Shown here: positions 11,663-21,560 of the stretch, piece by piece
How the letters are laid out: every line of letters starts with the position of its first letter
Numbering within the stretch: position 1 is the stretch's first letter
Source: Streptomyces sp. NBC_00483
Lineage (GTDB): Bacteria; Actinomycetota; Actinomycetes; Streptomycetales; Streptomycetaceae
Assembly (NCBI RefSeq): GCF_036013745.1
Contig: NZ_CP107880.1
Coordinates: forward strand, 6,386,001-6,450,000
Direction of reading: 5' to 3'
DNA: 64,000 bases
The notes under the pieces: model-generated
Told to the model about the DNA's origin: nothing
The model's input: only the letters and a program-made list of their open reading frames with translations
Databases searched by the model: none
Translations under genes and position numbers: made by a program

Positions 11663-12118
11663 ATGGTCCTCGTTCTCGTGCTGTGCGTAGTCGCGATCGT
11701 CGTACTCGTGGTGGTGGGGCTTGTCGCCTTCGGAGTGCGGCGGCGGCTCATTCAGCGGTCGGGCGGTACGTTCGACTGTTCGTTGCGGTGGGATGCGCCG
11801 GGGCCCGATGCGGATGATGCGTCCGGTAAAGGGTGGGGTTACGGGATCGCCCGCTACAACGGGGACCGGGTCGAGTGGTTCCGGGTCTTCTCGTATGCGC
11901 CTCGTCCGAAGCGGATTCTGGAGCGGGCGGCGATCGAGGTCACCGGGCGGCGGGCGCCCGAGGGTGAGGAGGAGCTCGCGCTCCTCTCCGACGCGATCGT
12001 CCTCGCGTGTACGCATCGCGGTACGCGTCTCGAACTCGCCATGAGCGAGGACGCCCTCACCGGTTTCCTGGCCTGGCTCGAGGCAGCCCCTCCCGGCCAG
12101 CGCGTCAACGTGGCGTAA
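11663..12118 (+). CDS. DUF2550 family membrane protein
   Basis: This protein of about 151 aa has an N-terminal membrane helix (VLVLCVVAIVVLVVVGLVAFGV), an arginine-rich stop-transfer sequence, then a soluble PH-like domain (GGTFDCSLRWD, GWGYGIARYNGDRVEWFRVFSYAPRPK). This pattern and its place right after atpC match the actinobacterial DUF2550 family, whose function is unknown. ATG 11663 lies nine bases after AGGAGG; GTG 11657 is too close to that site. It is convergent with chiC across a large nested palindrome. Confidence 0.85.
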   Translation: MVLVLVLCVVAIVVLVVVGLVAFGVRRRLIQRSGGTFDCSLRWDAPGPDADDASGKGWGYGIARYNGDRVEWFRVFSYAPRPKRILERAAIEVTGRRAPEGEEELALLSDAIVLACTHRGTRLELAMSEDALTGFLAWLEAAPPGQRVNVA

Positions 12119-12128
12119 CCCTTCTCTT

Positions 12129-12254
12129 CCCCCACCCCACCCCTTCCCGAAAGCCCTCAATCGCCGGGCGGGCTCTATTTAGAGCCCGCCCGGCGATTGA
12201 GGGCAATCTTTAGAGCCGGTCCGGCAGGACTTTCGGGAAGGGGTGGGGTGGGGG
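12129..12254. terminator. Nested double palindrome between convergent genes
   Basis: The outer arms, 25 bases each (12129-12153 and 12230-12254), are perfectly complementary. Inside is a second perfect stem with 23-base arms (12154-12176 and 12181-12203) and a four-base loop. A 26-base unpaired segment remains at 12204-12229. It lies between the DUF2550 gene and chiC, so it can terminate transcription in both directions. Confidence 0.85.
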
Positions 12255-12320
12255 AGATGCTTGGAGAAGCCGGGCCCACGGGGGGCGTTCCCGTGGGGCC
12301 GGCTTCGGTTTGGGGTGGGG

Positions 12321-14180
<1,860 letters not shown>

Positions 14181-14284
14181 CGGTGCTCCTTGGGAGGTCC
14201 TGGGTTCGTGAAGGGGGTGGAACCCTGCGACGCCCATGAGCACCGGAGTGGGGGGTGTGCTCACCGCAGTGCGGCGAGAATAGA

Positions 14285-14316
14285 AAGGTCTGGACCAGCG
14301 GTCAAGGTCTAAACCA
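14285..14316 (-). promoter_or_regulatory. Chitinase-type direct repeats upstream of chiC
   Basis: On the chiC strand TGGTTTAGACCTT (14316-14304) and TGGTCCAGACCTT (14297-14285) form direct repeats 19 bp apart. They match the 12-bp TGGTCYAGACCT repeats known from Streptomyces chi promoters, which mediate chitin induction and glucose repression and resemble half of a DasR site. Confidence 0.85.
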
Positions 14317-14358
14317 ATCACGGCTTTCGGCCAAGTTCCGCGCAGCAGCTCAGAGGGC

Positions 14359-15012
14359 CTACAGGCCCAACTCCTGTGCCAGTACGGCCGCTTGGACTCG
14401 GCTGCGCAGTTCCAGCTTGCCGAGCAGGCGGCTGACGTGGGTCTTCACCGTCGCCTCCGCCATGTCGAGACGTACCGCGATCTCCGCGTTCGACAGCCCC
14501 TCGCCGAGGCGGCCGAGCACCTCCCGCTCGCGCCGGGTCAGGGTCTCCAACTCCGGGGGAGCGGCCATCGGTTCGGGCTTTCCGGGGCTCGCCGCGAACT
14601 CGGCGATCAGGCGGCGCGTCACGGCCGGGGCGATCATCCCCTCGCCGCGCGCCACCGTCCGTACGCCCTCGATCAGGTCCTTCGCGTCCGTGTTCTTCAG
14701 CAGGAACCCGGACGCGCCCGCGCGCAGCGCCCCGAACACGTACGCGTCGAGGTCGAAGGTGGTCAGCATGAGCACGTCAGCGAGGCCTTCGGCGACGACC
14801 TCGCGCGTGGCCGAAACCCCGTCGAGCCGGGGCATCTGGACGTCCATCAGGACCAGGTCGGGTCGGAGTTCGCGGGCGAGGGACACCGCCCGCTCGCCGT
14901 CCTCGGCCTCGCCGACGACCTCGATGTCGGGCGCGCTGTTCAGGATGAGCACGAGCCCGGCCCGTACGGCGGACTGGTCCTCGGCGACGAGTACGCGGAT
15001 CACGGAGGTCAC
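14359..15012 (-). CDS. chiR: NarL/FixJ-family response regulator (ChiR-like)
   Basis: The 217-aa regulator has a receiver domain (residues about 5-125; phospho-acceptor D57 in LVLMDVQMPRLDG, conserved K in GFLLKNTDAKD) and a C-terminal LuxR helix-turn-helix (LTRREREVLGRLGEGLSNAEIA, VKTHVSRLLGKL). GTG 15012 overlaps the kinase stop as GTGA, so the two are translationally coupled. It is encoded just upstream of chiC in the same direction, as in S. coelicolor where ChiR activates chiC. That role is inferred from context here. Confidence 0.85.
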   Translation of the reverse strand: MTSVIRVLVAEDQSAVRAGLVLILNSAPDIEVVGEAEDGERAVSLARELRPDLVLMDVQMPRLDGVSATREVVAEGLADVLMLTTFDLDAYVFGALRAGASGFLLKNTDAKDLIEGVRTVARGEGMIAPAVTRRLIAEFAASPGKPEPMAAPPELETLTRREREVLGRLGEGLSNAEIAVRLDMAEATVKTHVSRLLGKLELRSRVQAAVLAQELGL

Positions 15013-16193
15013 GTGGGGTCTTCTCCTTCGGTGTGCAGCGGAAGGGCGGCGCGCACCCGCCACACCCCGCCTTCCTGTGGCCCGGCCTCGAACACGCCGC
15101 CGAGCAGCGCCGCCCGCTCCCGCATCCCGACGAGCCCGGCCCCGGAGCCCGGCGCGCGCGGCCCGTCCCGGTCGGCCCCGTCGCCCCCGTACGGGCTGTC
15201 GACCCGCACCTCGATGCGCTCGTCGGAGCGGTCGACGGACACCGTGACCCGCCCCGGCGCCGCGTGCTTCAGTGCGTTCGTGAGGGATTCCTGGACGATG
15301 CGGTAGGCGGCGAGCTCGACCGGCGCGGGCAGGTCGGTGACGGCGCCGGACACGGCCAGGTGGGCGTCCAGGCCGTTCGTACGGGACTGCTCGACGAGGG
15401 CGCCGAGGGACTCCAGGGTGGGCGCGGCGACCGGTTCGGTGTCCTCGCCCGCGTCCCGCAGGATGCCGATGAGGCGGCGCATCTCGGCGAGGCCGTCGAC
15501 GCTGTTCTCGCGGATCGTCTTCAGCGCCCCACGCGTGGTGTCCGGGTCGTCGAGGGACAGCGCGGCCGTGGAGTGGATCGCGATCGCCGACAGGTGGTTC
15601 GCCACCATGTCGTGCAGCTCGCGGGCCATCCGGGCGCGCTCCGCCGTCACCGCCTGCGCCCGGTCCATCTCGGCGAGCAGCGCGGTCTGCTCCGCCCGCA
15701 GCCGCTCCGCCTGCGCGGCCTCCCGGTGGCCGCGCACCAGCATGCCGGTGGCCGCGGGCCCGAACGACACGAGCCCCGTCGCGACCCCGATCAGGACCGC
15801 CTCCGGCTGCCGCCACCAGGCCACGAAGCCGAGCGTGACGGCGACCGTGAGCAGCCCCGTGACCACCGGGAGACGGCGCGCGGCGGCCGGTGTCCCGTAC
15901 AGCGCGCCCGCGTACATCAGGTCCGTGAACATCAGGACCGTCGCCAGGCTGCCCTGCGTGAACTGGTCGGCGATCACGGCGACCGTGCCGACGATCACCG
16001 CGAACCGCGGCCGGGTGCGGCGCAACAGCTCGAGCGCCGCCATGACGACGAGCGGCACGAGCAGCCACGCGCCGTCGAAGACGCGCCCCGGGTTCATCCC
16101 GAGGCCGAGGCCCCACAGCGCGAGACCGCCGAGCAGCCCGACGGCGGCGATCCGGACGTCGTCGCGGTGCGGACGGTCGAGGGCGAACTGCAT
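15009..16193 (-). CDS. chiS: HisKA_3 sensor histidine kinase (ChiS-like)
   Basis: The 394-aa kinase has an N-terminal membrane region of about five helices (VRIAAVGLLGGLALWG through LIGVATGLVSFGPAATGML, residues about 12-150), a short coiled linker, the HisKA_3 box ARELHDMVANHLSAI with H194, and a HATPase domain (RIVQESLTNALKHA; GSGAGLVGMRERAALLGG). There is no sizeable extracytoplasmic domain, so the signal is probably sensed in or near the membrane. ATG 16193 follows GGATGGGGGC; an upstream frame to 16292 is not needed. It is paired with the regulator gene next to chiC. Confidence 0.85.
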   Translation of the reverse strand: MQFALDRPHRDDVRIAAVGLLGGLALWGLGLGMNPGRVFDGAWLLVPLVVMAALELLRRTRPRFAVIVGTVAVIADQFTQGSLATVLMFTDLMYAGALYGTPAAARRLPVVTGLLTVAVTLGFVAWWRQPEAVLIGVATGLVSFGPAATGMLVRGHREAAQAERLRAEQTALLAEMDRAQAVTAERARMARELHDMVANHLSAIAIHSTAALSLDDPDTTRGALKTIRENSVDGLAEMRRLIGILRDAGEDTEPVAAPTLESLGALVEQSRTNGLDAHLAVSGAVTDLPAPVELAAYRIVQESLTNALKHAAPGRVTVSVDRSDERIEVRVDSPYGGDGADRDGPRAPGSGAGLVGMRERAALLGGVFEAGPQEGGVWRVRAALPLHTEGEDPT

Positions 16194-16356
16194 GCCCCCA
16201 TCCAACACGGCCGGAGCGGGGCGGGCATGGCGCCGTGGGACGAGCGGGGCCACGGCGGCACTACATCGAAGGATGCAGTCGCACTTCGTCATGTACGACG
16301 ACGATCACGCGCCGTACGGCAGGGAGCCTTGAAGTGGGGAACGAGAGGAGTCCGTC

Positions 16357-16908
16357 GTGATCGTCACGCTGATCATCGCCTGCGAGGTCGGTTTCTGGGT
16401 GCTGCTGGCCGCCGGCCTCGCGCTGCGCTACTGGGCCAAGATGCCGCGCGCGAGCGTCGCCGTACTGCTCTGCGAGCCGCTCCTGGAGGTCGTGCTGTTC
16501 GTCGTCACAGCCATCGACCTCAAGAACGGCGCCGAACCCGACTGGAAGCACGGCCTCGCCGCCGTCTACATCGGCTACTCCGTCGCGCTCGGCCACTACA
16601 CGATCAAGTGGGCCGACGTCCGCGTCGCCCACCGCTTCGCGGGTGGCCCGCCGCCGTCGACCCCCAAGTACGGGGTGCCGCGCGCGATCCACGAGTGGAA
16701 ACTGGCCGCCCGCTGGACCCTCGCCGCGCTCATCGCGATGGGCCTGCTTCAGGGCGCGATCTGGTACGTCGACGGGGACGGGGCGACCGACTCCCTGGCC
16801 GCGTGGCAGCAGAAGATGCTCTTCCTGATCGCCATCAACGTGATCATCGCGCTGAGCTACACGGTGTTCCCGAAGAAGGCCCCGGCCATGACGACGACCA
16901 AGGGCTAA
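16357..16908 (+). CDS. Four-helix integral membrane protein of unknown function
   Basis: This 183-aa protein has four predicted membrane segments: MIVTLIIACEVGFWVLLAAGL, VAVLLCEPLLEVVLFVVTAI, LAALIAMGLLQGAIWYV and MLFLIAINVIIALSYTVFP. I do not recognise a named family. A conserved-looking loop between helices 2 and 3 has HYTIKWADVRVAHRFAGG. The GTG start follows GAGGAG. It is convergent with the adenosyltransferase gene and their stop codons overlap within CTAA. Confidence 0.75.
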   Translation: MIVTLIIACEVGFWVLLAAGLALRYWAKMPRASVAVLLCEPLLEVVLFVVTAIDLKNGAEPDWKHGLAAVYIGYSVALGHYTIKWADVRVAHRFAGGPPPSTPKYGVPRAIHEWKLAARWTLAALIAMGLLQGAIWYVDGDGATDSLAAWQQKMLFLIAINVIIALSYTVFPKKAPAMTTTKG

Positions 16909-17477
16909 CGCTCGCCGCCGGGCACCCACAGCACGTCCCCGACCTCCTTGTTCGCGATCCTGGCCAGGATGAAGAGGAGGTCGGAGAGGCGGTTCAGATA
17001 CGTCGCCGTGAGCGGGTTCATCGTCTCGCCGTGGACCTCCATCGCCGCCCACGTCGACCGCTCCGCCCGGCGCACGACCGTGCAGGCCTGGTGCAGCAGG
17101 GCCGCGCCCGCCGTACCGCCCGGCAGGATGAAGGAGCGCAGCTTCTCCAACTGCTCGTTGAAGTGGTCGCAGTCCGCCTCCAGCTTGTCGACGTAGAACT
17201 GCTCGACACGCAGCGGCGGGAACTCGGGCTCGGCTACGACCGGCGTCGACAGGTCCGCGCCCACGTCGAACAGATCGTTCTGCACGCGCGTCAGCACCTT
17301 CACCACCTCCTCGTCGAGGCCGCCGAGGGCGACGGCGGTGCCGATGACGGCATTGGCCTCGTTGGCGTCCGCGTACGCCGAGATCCGCAGATCGGTCTTG
17401 GCGGTGCGGCTCATGTCGCCGAGGGCCGTGCTGCCCTTGTCTCCGGTACGGGTGTAGATGCGCGTCAGATTGACCAT
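16905..17477 (-). CDS. PduO-type cob(I)alamin adenosyltransferase
   Basis: The 190-aa enzyme transfers adenosyl from ATP to cob(I)alamin, making adenosylcobalamin, the cofactor of the acyl-CoA mutases whose genes also lie in this window. The N-terminal ATP motif TRTGDKGSTALGD, the central VVRRAERSTW and the C-terminal YLNRLSDLLFILAR are all diagnostic. The start is ATG 17477 (MVNLTRIYTRTGDKG), with no Shine-Dalgarno sequence. TACGCT lies six bases upstream on the same strand, which suggests a leaderless transcript. An in-frame extension to 17516 is unlikely. Confidence 0.92.
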   Translation of the reverse strand: MVNLTRIYTRTGDKGSTALGDMSRTAKTDLRISAYADANEANAVIGTAVALGGLDEEVVKVLTRVQNDLFDVGADLSTPVVAEPEFPPLRVEQFYVDKLEADCDHFNEQLEKLRSFILPGGTAGAALLHQACTVVRRAERSTWAAMEVHGETMNPLTATYLNRLSDLLFILARIANKEVGDVLWVPGGER

Positions 17478-17490
17478 GCGGTCAGCGTAG

Positions 17491-18255
17491 TTATGCTCCG
17501 GCTTCGCGGAAGACACGTGTGCCCACCGTCACGGCGAGCCCTGCGAAGACGAGCGCGACCAGGACCCCGTACAGCATGTGCGTCGTCGCGTACTCGCCCA
17601 CGTACGCGTCCCGCATCGCGTCGACCAGATAGCGGACCGGCATCACGTGCGACAGCACGTCGAGCCAGCCCGGCGCGAGTGCCATCGGCAGCATCAGCCC
17701 GGACAGCAGCATCGACGGCATGGTGACCGCGTTGATGACCGGCCCGAACTCCTGCGGCGTGCGCACGTTGAAGGCGAGCGCGTACGACAGCGACGCCAGC
17801 GAGATCGTCAGCAGCGCCACGAACGCGAACCCGATGAGCACCCCCGCGAGCGGCGCCCGCAGCCCCATCACCAGCGCGGCGAGCACCAGCAGCACCGCCT
17901 GGAAGAGGAACAGCGCGGTGTCCCGCAGCACTCGGCCGAGCAGCAGTGCGAGCCGGCTGACGGGGGTGACGCGCATCCGCTCCACGACGCCGTAGTTCTT
18001 CTCCAGGATGATCCCGAACCCGGCGAACGCCGCCCCGAACAGCCCGAGTTGGAGCAGCAGTCCGGGGACCAGTACCTGCCAGGAGCTGCCGCTGGAGCTC
18101 AGCGGGAGGCTGGTGAGCAGCGGCCCGAAGAACAGCAGGTACAGCAGCGGCATCAGGATGCCGAAGAGCATCTGGAAGCGCGAGGAGAGGGTCTGGCGGG
18201 CGTAGCGCCCGAAGATGATCGCGGTGTCGGACATCAAGGTCTTCATCGTGCTCAC
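17491..18255 (-). CDS. ABC-2 type exporter permease (DrrB-like)
   Basis: This permease of about 254 aa has six membrane segments (including FQMLFGILMPLLYLLFFG, VPGLLLQLGLFGAAFAGFG, LFLFQAVLLVLAALVMG and GVLVALVFAGLAVTVG). The ABC-2 signature region VMPVRYLVDAMRDAYVG precedes the last helix. GTG 18255 overlaps the ATPase stop as GTGA; ATG 18246 is nine bases downstream and also possible. Together with the ATPase it resembles DrrAB-type drug or lipid exporters. Confidence 0.88.
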   Translation of the reverse strand: MSTMKTLMSDTAIIFGRYARQTLSSRFQMLFGILMPLLYLLFFGPLLTSLPLSSSGSSWQVLVPGLLLQLGLFGAAFAGFGIILEKNYGVVERMRVTPVSRLALLLGRVLRDTALFLFQAVLLVLAALVMGLRAPLAGVLIGFAFVALLTISLASLSYALAFNVRTPQEFGPVINAVTMPSMLLSGLMLPMALAPGWLDVLSHVMPVRYLVDAMRDAYVGEYATTHMLYGVLVALVFAGLAVTVGTRVFREAGA

Positions 18256-19034
18256 ACCGCCACCGGAGTCGTGTCCACCGGCGCGGGGCCCCGCCCGGTG
18301 ATGGCCAGGAACGTGTCCTGGAGCGTCGCGTCGATCGACCCGCCGTGCGCCAGCTTGAGCGCGCTCGGTGTGCCCTCGGCGGCCACGACTCCCTTGTCCA
18401 CCACGACGATCCGGTCCGCGAGCGCGTCCGCCTCGTCGAGGTAGTGCGTGGTCAGGAAGACGGTCGTGCCGTAATCGGCGCGCAGCCGGCGCACCAGGTC
18501 CCACAGGTCGGCGCGGGCGCCCGGGTCGAGCCCGGTCGTCGGTTCGTCGAGGAAGAGCACCTCGGGGTGGTGCACGAGCCCCATCGCGATGTCGAGGCGG
18601 CGCCGCTGCCCGCCGGAGAGCGCGGCGGTCTTGCGGTCCATGAGGTCGGCGAGGTCCAGATCGGCCGCCAACTCCCGTGCTCGTACGGCGGCCTGAGGTT
18701 TCGTCAGCCGATACAGGCGGCCCTGCGTGACCAGCTCCTCGCGTACGGAGATGCTCGGGTCGACGCCGCCGGACTGGGCGACGTAGCCGACCGCGCGCCG
18801 CACGCCCGCCGGGTCGCTCGCCAGGTCGCAGCCCGCGACGGTGGCCGCACCGCCGGTCGGCGGCAGCAGCGTCGTGAGCATCCGCAGGGTCGTGGTCTTG
18901 CCCGCGCCGTTCGGGCCGAGGAAGCCGAGGATCTCGCCGGGCTCGACGCGTAGGTCGATGCCCCGGACGGCCTCGACCGGGCCCTGTTTGGTCTGGAAAG
19001 TCCGGGCCAGGCCGGACGCGCTGATGACTGCCAT
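18252..19034 (-). CDS. ABC exporter ATPase (DrrA-like)
   Basis: The 260-aa ATPase has Walker A GPNGAGKTT, signature LSGGQRRRLDIAMGL, Walker B VLFLDEPTTGLD and switch His in FLTTHYLDEADAL. The 'DEPTTGLDP' form and C-terminal tail place it in the DrrA/daunorubicin-resistance family of exporters. ATG 19034 (MAVISASGL) has no good Shine-Dalgarno. It diverges from a TetR gene across an 82-bp region with a perfect inverted repeat, so that regulator probably represses it. Confidence 0.9.
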   Translation of the reverse strand: MAVISASGLARTFQTKQGPVEAVRGIDLRVEPGEILGFLGPNGAGKTTTLRMLTTLLPPTGGAATVAGCDLASDPAGVRRAVGYVAQSGGVDPSISVREELVTQGRLYRLTKPQAAVRARELAADLDLADLMDRKTAALSGGQRRRLDIAMGLVHHPEVLFLDEPTTGLDPGARADLWDLVRRLRADYGTTVFLTTHYLDEADALADRIVVVDKGVVAAEGTPSALKLAHGGSIDATLQDTFLAITGRGPAPVDTTPVAV

Positions 19035-19059
19035 GGGAGCCAGAAAAACAGAGTCGCTT

Positions 19060-19084
19060 AAATTTTGCAACGCCCCCAAAATTT
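19060..19084. promoter_or_regulatory. Inverted repeat, likely TetR operator
   Basis: AAATTTTG (19060-19067) and CAAAATTT (19077-19084) are perfect inverted arms with a nine-base spacer. The repeat lies midway between the divergent ABC ATPase and TetR genes, in an AT-rich island. It overlaps the likely -35 region of the TetR promoter (-10 TAGAAT at 19105-19110). Confidence 0.7.
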
Positions 19085-19116
19085 CAGGGAGGCCAGCAAA
19101 CCCGTAGAATCGGCGC

Positions 19117-19755
19117 ATGGCAGAAGGGCTCAGGGAGCGGAAGAAGCGGCAGACCCGGCAGTACATCTCGGACGTCGCGACCGGGCTGTTCATGGACCGG
19201 GGCTTCGATGCGGTGACCGTCGCGGAGATCGCGGACGCGGCGAACGTCTCCGTGAACACCGTCTACAACTACTTCCCGGCCAAGGAGGACCTGTTCCTCG
19301 ACCGCTCCAAGGGTGTCGTCGACCGGATGTCCCGCTGGGTGCGCGGCCGGGGGCCGGGGGAGTCCGCGGGCGGCGCCGTCCTGCGGGAGCTGCGCGAGGA
19401 GGTCGAGGCGGTGTCGCCGCGCGTCGGACTGATGGATGGCTACAGCGACTTCATGCGCGTCGTGCACGCGGCCCCGGCGCTGCGCTCGCGCCTGTGGGCC
19501 ATCCAGCAGGAGGTCCACGACAACCTCACCGAGACCCTGCACGCGGAGACCGGCGCCTCCGCCGACGACCCGCTGCCCGACCTGATCGCCGGTCAGATCG
19601 GCTGGGTCCACCAGACGGTGATGGCGGGCATCGGACGCCGCATGCTCGCGGGCGGCAGCCCCGCCGAGGTCTCCCGCGAGATGCTCGACGTGCTCGACGA
19701 GATGGAGGAACTTCTGAGCGACAAGGTGCTCAACTACGCCGTCCGTGACGCCTGA
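19117..19755 (+). CDS. TetR-family transcriptional regulator
   Basis: The 212-aa repressor has an N-terminal helix-turn-helix (residues about 10-60: RQTRQYISDVATGLFMDRGF, VTVAEIADAANVSVNTVYNYF PAKED) and a variable helical ligand domain. It is divergent from the DrrAB-type exporter, whose product it probably controls together with itself. TAGAAT lies six bases before the ATG and the nearest GGGAGG is over 20 bases away, so the mRNA is probably leaderless. Confidence 0.9.
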   Translation: MAEGLRERKKRQTRQYISDVATGLFMDRGFDAVTVAEIADAANVSVNTVYNYFPAKEDLFLDRSKGVVDRMSRWVRGRGPGESAGGAVLRELREEVEAVSPRVGLMDGYSDFMRVVHAAPALRSRLWAIQQEVHDNLTETLHAETGASADDPLPDLIAGQIGWVHQTVMAGIGRRMLAGGSPAEVSREMLDVLDEMEELLSDKVLNYAVRDA

Positions 19756-19757
19756 TG

Positions 19758-19787
19758 GGCACGGATGATCGATCACTGATCCGTGCC
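19758..19787 (+). terminator. Terminator after the TetR gene
   Basis: GGCACGGAT (19758-19766) pairs perfectly with ATCCGTGCC (19779-19787) around a 12-base loop, starting two bases after the TetR stop codon. Confidence 0.75.
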
Positions 19788-19923
19788 GGTGTGATGTCCG
19801 TCATTCGAGACGTGACGCGCATCTCTTAGCGGTCACACGGCCGCTCACGGGCGCTAGTGTCCGCCGAAGAGCAACGTAAACAGTGGTTAAGCGGTCGCGC
19901 GGACACGCGGTTAGGGGACGTAC

Positions 19924-20775
19924 GTGGCAGGGAAGCTCGCCGTCATCGGAGCCGGCCTCATGGGGTCGGGCATCGCGCAGGTTTCCGCCCAGGCGGGCTG
20001 GGACGTCGTCCTGCGCGACGTCACCGACGAAGCGCTCACGCGCGGCACCGACGGGATCAAGGCCTCGTACGAGAAGTTCGTGGGCAAGGGGAAGCTCGAC
20101 GCGGCCGAAGCGGAAGCCGCGCTCGGCCGCATCACCGCGACCACCGAACTGGACGCGGCAGCCGACGCGGACGTCGTCGTCGAGGCCGTCTTCGAGAAGC
20201 TCGAAGTGAAGCACGAGATCTTCCGCGCGCTCGACAAGATCGTGCGGGACGACACGGTGCTCGCCTCGAACACCTCGGCCATCCCGATCACCAAGATCGC
20301 GGCGGCCACCGCACGCCCGGAGCGCGTCGTCGGCGCGCACTTCTTCTCGCCCGTACCGATGATGCAGCTCTGCGAACTCGTGCGCGGCTACAAGACGAGC
20401 GACGAAACGCTCGCCACCGCGCGGGAGTTCGCCGAGTCCGTCGGCAAGACCTGCATCGTGGTGAACCGGGACGTCGCCGGGTTCGTGACGACCCGTCTCA
20501 TCTCCGCCCTCGTCGTCGAGGCCGCGAAGCTGTACGAGTCGGGGGTCGCCACCGCCGAGGACATCGACGTCGCCTGCAAGCTGGGCTTCGGTCACGCGAT
20601 GGGGCCGCTCGCCACCGCAGACCTGACGGGCGTCGACATCCTGCTGCACGCGACCGAGAACATCTACACCGAGTCGCAGGACGAGAAGTTCGCGCCGCCG
20701 GAGCTGATGCGCCGGATGGTGGACGCCGGTGACATCGGCCGCAAGAGCGGGCAGGGCTTCTACAAGCACGCTTGA
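19924..20775 (+). CDS. 3-hydroxybutyryl-CoA (3-hydroxyacyl-CoA) dehydrogenase
   Basis: The 283-aa enzyme oxidises (S)-3-hydroxyacyl-CoA with NAD(P), or runs in reverse from acetoacetyl-CoA toward butyryl-CoA. The Rossmann motif VIGAGLMGSGIAQ is at the N-terminus; SNTSAIPITKIA and the catalytic His in GAHFFSPVPMMQL follow. The C-terminal domain ends GRKSGQGFYKHA, typical of single-domain HbdA-type enzymes. The GTG start is preceded by GGGGACGTAC. It stands alone between two stem-loops. It could feed the butyryl/isobutyryl-CoA enzymes encoded 38 kb downstream. Confidence 0.92.
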   Translation: MAGKLAVIGAGLMGSGIAQVSAQAGWDVVLRDVTDEALTRGTDGIKASYEKFVGKGKLDAAEAEAALGRITATTELDAAADADVVVEAVFEKLEVKHEIFRALDKIVRDDTVLASNTSAIPITKIAAATARPERVVGAHFFSPVPMMQLCELVRGYKTSDETLATAREFAESVGKTCIVVNRDVAGFVTTRLISALVVEAAKLYESGVATAEDIDVACKLGFGHAMGPLATADLTGVDILLHATENIYTESQDEKFAPPELMRRMVDAGDIGRKSGQGFYKHA

Positions 20776-20794
20776 TCGCACAGCTGATGCCATG

Positions 20795-20810
20795 TCACCC
20801 CTCGGGGTGA
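20795..20810 (+). terminator. Short stem-loop after the dehydrogenase gene
   Basis: TCACCCC and GGGGTGA form a perfect 7-bp stem with a two-base loop, 19 bp after the stop codon. It is a plausible terminator, without a U tract. Confidence 0.6.
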
Positions 20811-20995
20811 ATTCGGTATCGGTTCGCTTACAGACGGCAACTTTCGGCCCCCGCGGCCCGTCAGTTGCAGTGACATACCCAGATCACCCGGATCACCGGA
20901 TCTTCCGGATCACATGAACAGCTGAGTACCGGCTCAGAAGCAGTCGCGTACTCCGACCACGCCGAGCACTTCTGTATTTCCCACGGGGAGCGCAT

Positions 20996-21319
20996 ATGTA
21001 CATCAGGGGCGACCACGTCGAGCTGGTCGTCGGGGGCCGCCTCGACGTCCGCAGCGCGGCGGACGCCCGTTCGGTCCTGCACACCGCCGTCGACGACGGA
21101 ATCGGCGACCTGGTGCTCGACCTGTCCGAACTCGACTCCTGGGACGCGACGGGGCTCGGCGTCATCATGGGCGCCCACCGCCGGGCGGGCCGCTGCGGAC
21201 GCCGGCTCGTGCTGCGCCGTGTGCCGCCCCAGATGCAGCGCCTGCTCGTCGCCACCAGACTGCACCGGATCCTGGCCATCGAGGGTGGCATCGGCGTCGA
21301 GTCCCTGCCGCGCGTCTGA
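20996..21319 (+). CDS. STAS-domain anti-anti-sigma-like protein
   Basis: The 107-aa protein is a single STAS domain (HVELVVGGRLDVRSA, DLVLDLSELDSWDATGLGVIMGAHRRA). Family members such as SpoIIAA bind an anti-sigma kinase and are phosphorylated on a Ser in DSSG. Here that motif is DATG, so a Thr occupies the acceptor position. No cognate kinase gene is adjacent. GGGGAGCGCAT precedes the ATG. Three CCGGATC direct repeats lie upstream at 20888-20911. Confidence 0.85.
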   Translation: MYIRGDHVELVVGGRLDVRSAADARSVLHTAVDDGIGDLVLDLSELDSWDATGLGVIMGAHRRAGRCGRRLVLRRVPPQMQRLLVATRLHRILAIEGGIGVESLPRV

Positions 21320-21560
21320 GCCGCGCGTCCGAGGCGGAAGGCCGCGCGCGGCCGGGAGTTGACGGTTGAACCGGAAGGTTTGACCCCGGAAGGGTGTGAA
21401 CCAGTCATTCCGGCGGGAACCGCTGACAATCCTCACGAGACTGTGACGTCTCGGGCGGCGCGGGACCTCCCGGCTTCGTAGATACTGGGCGAAGCGACAG
21501 TGCGGTGTGCACAGGCCGGGAGGGGCAAGCGGCACACCACGCTTTTGGGGGGCTTTGACA

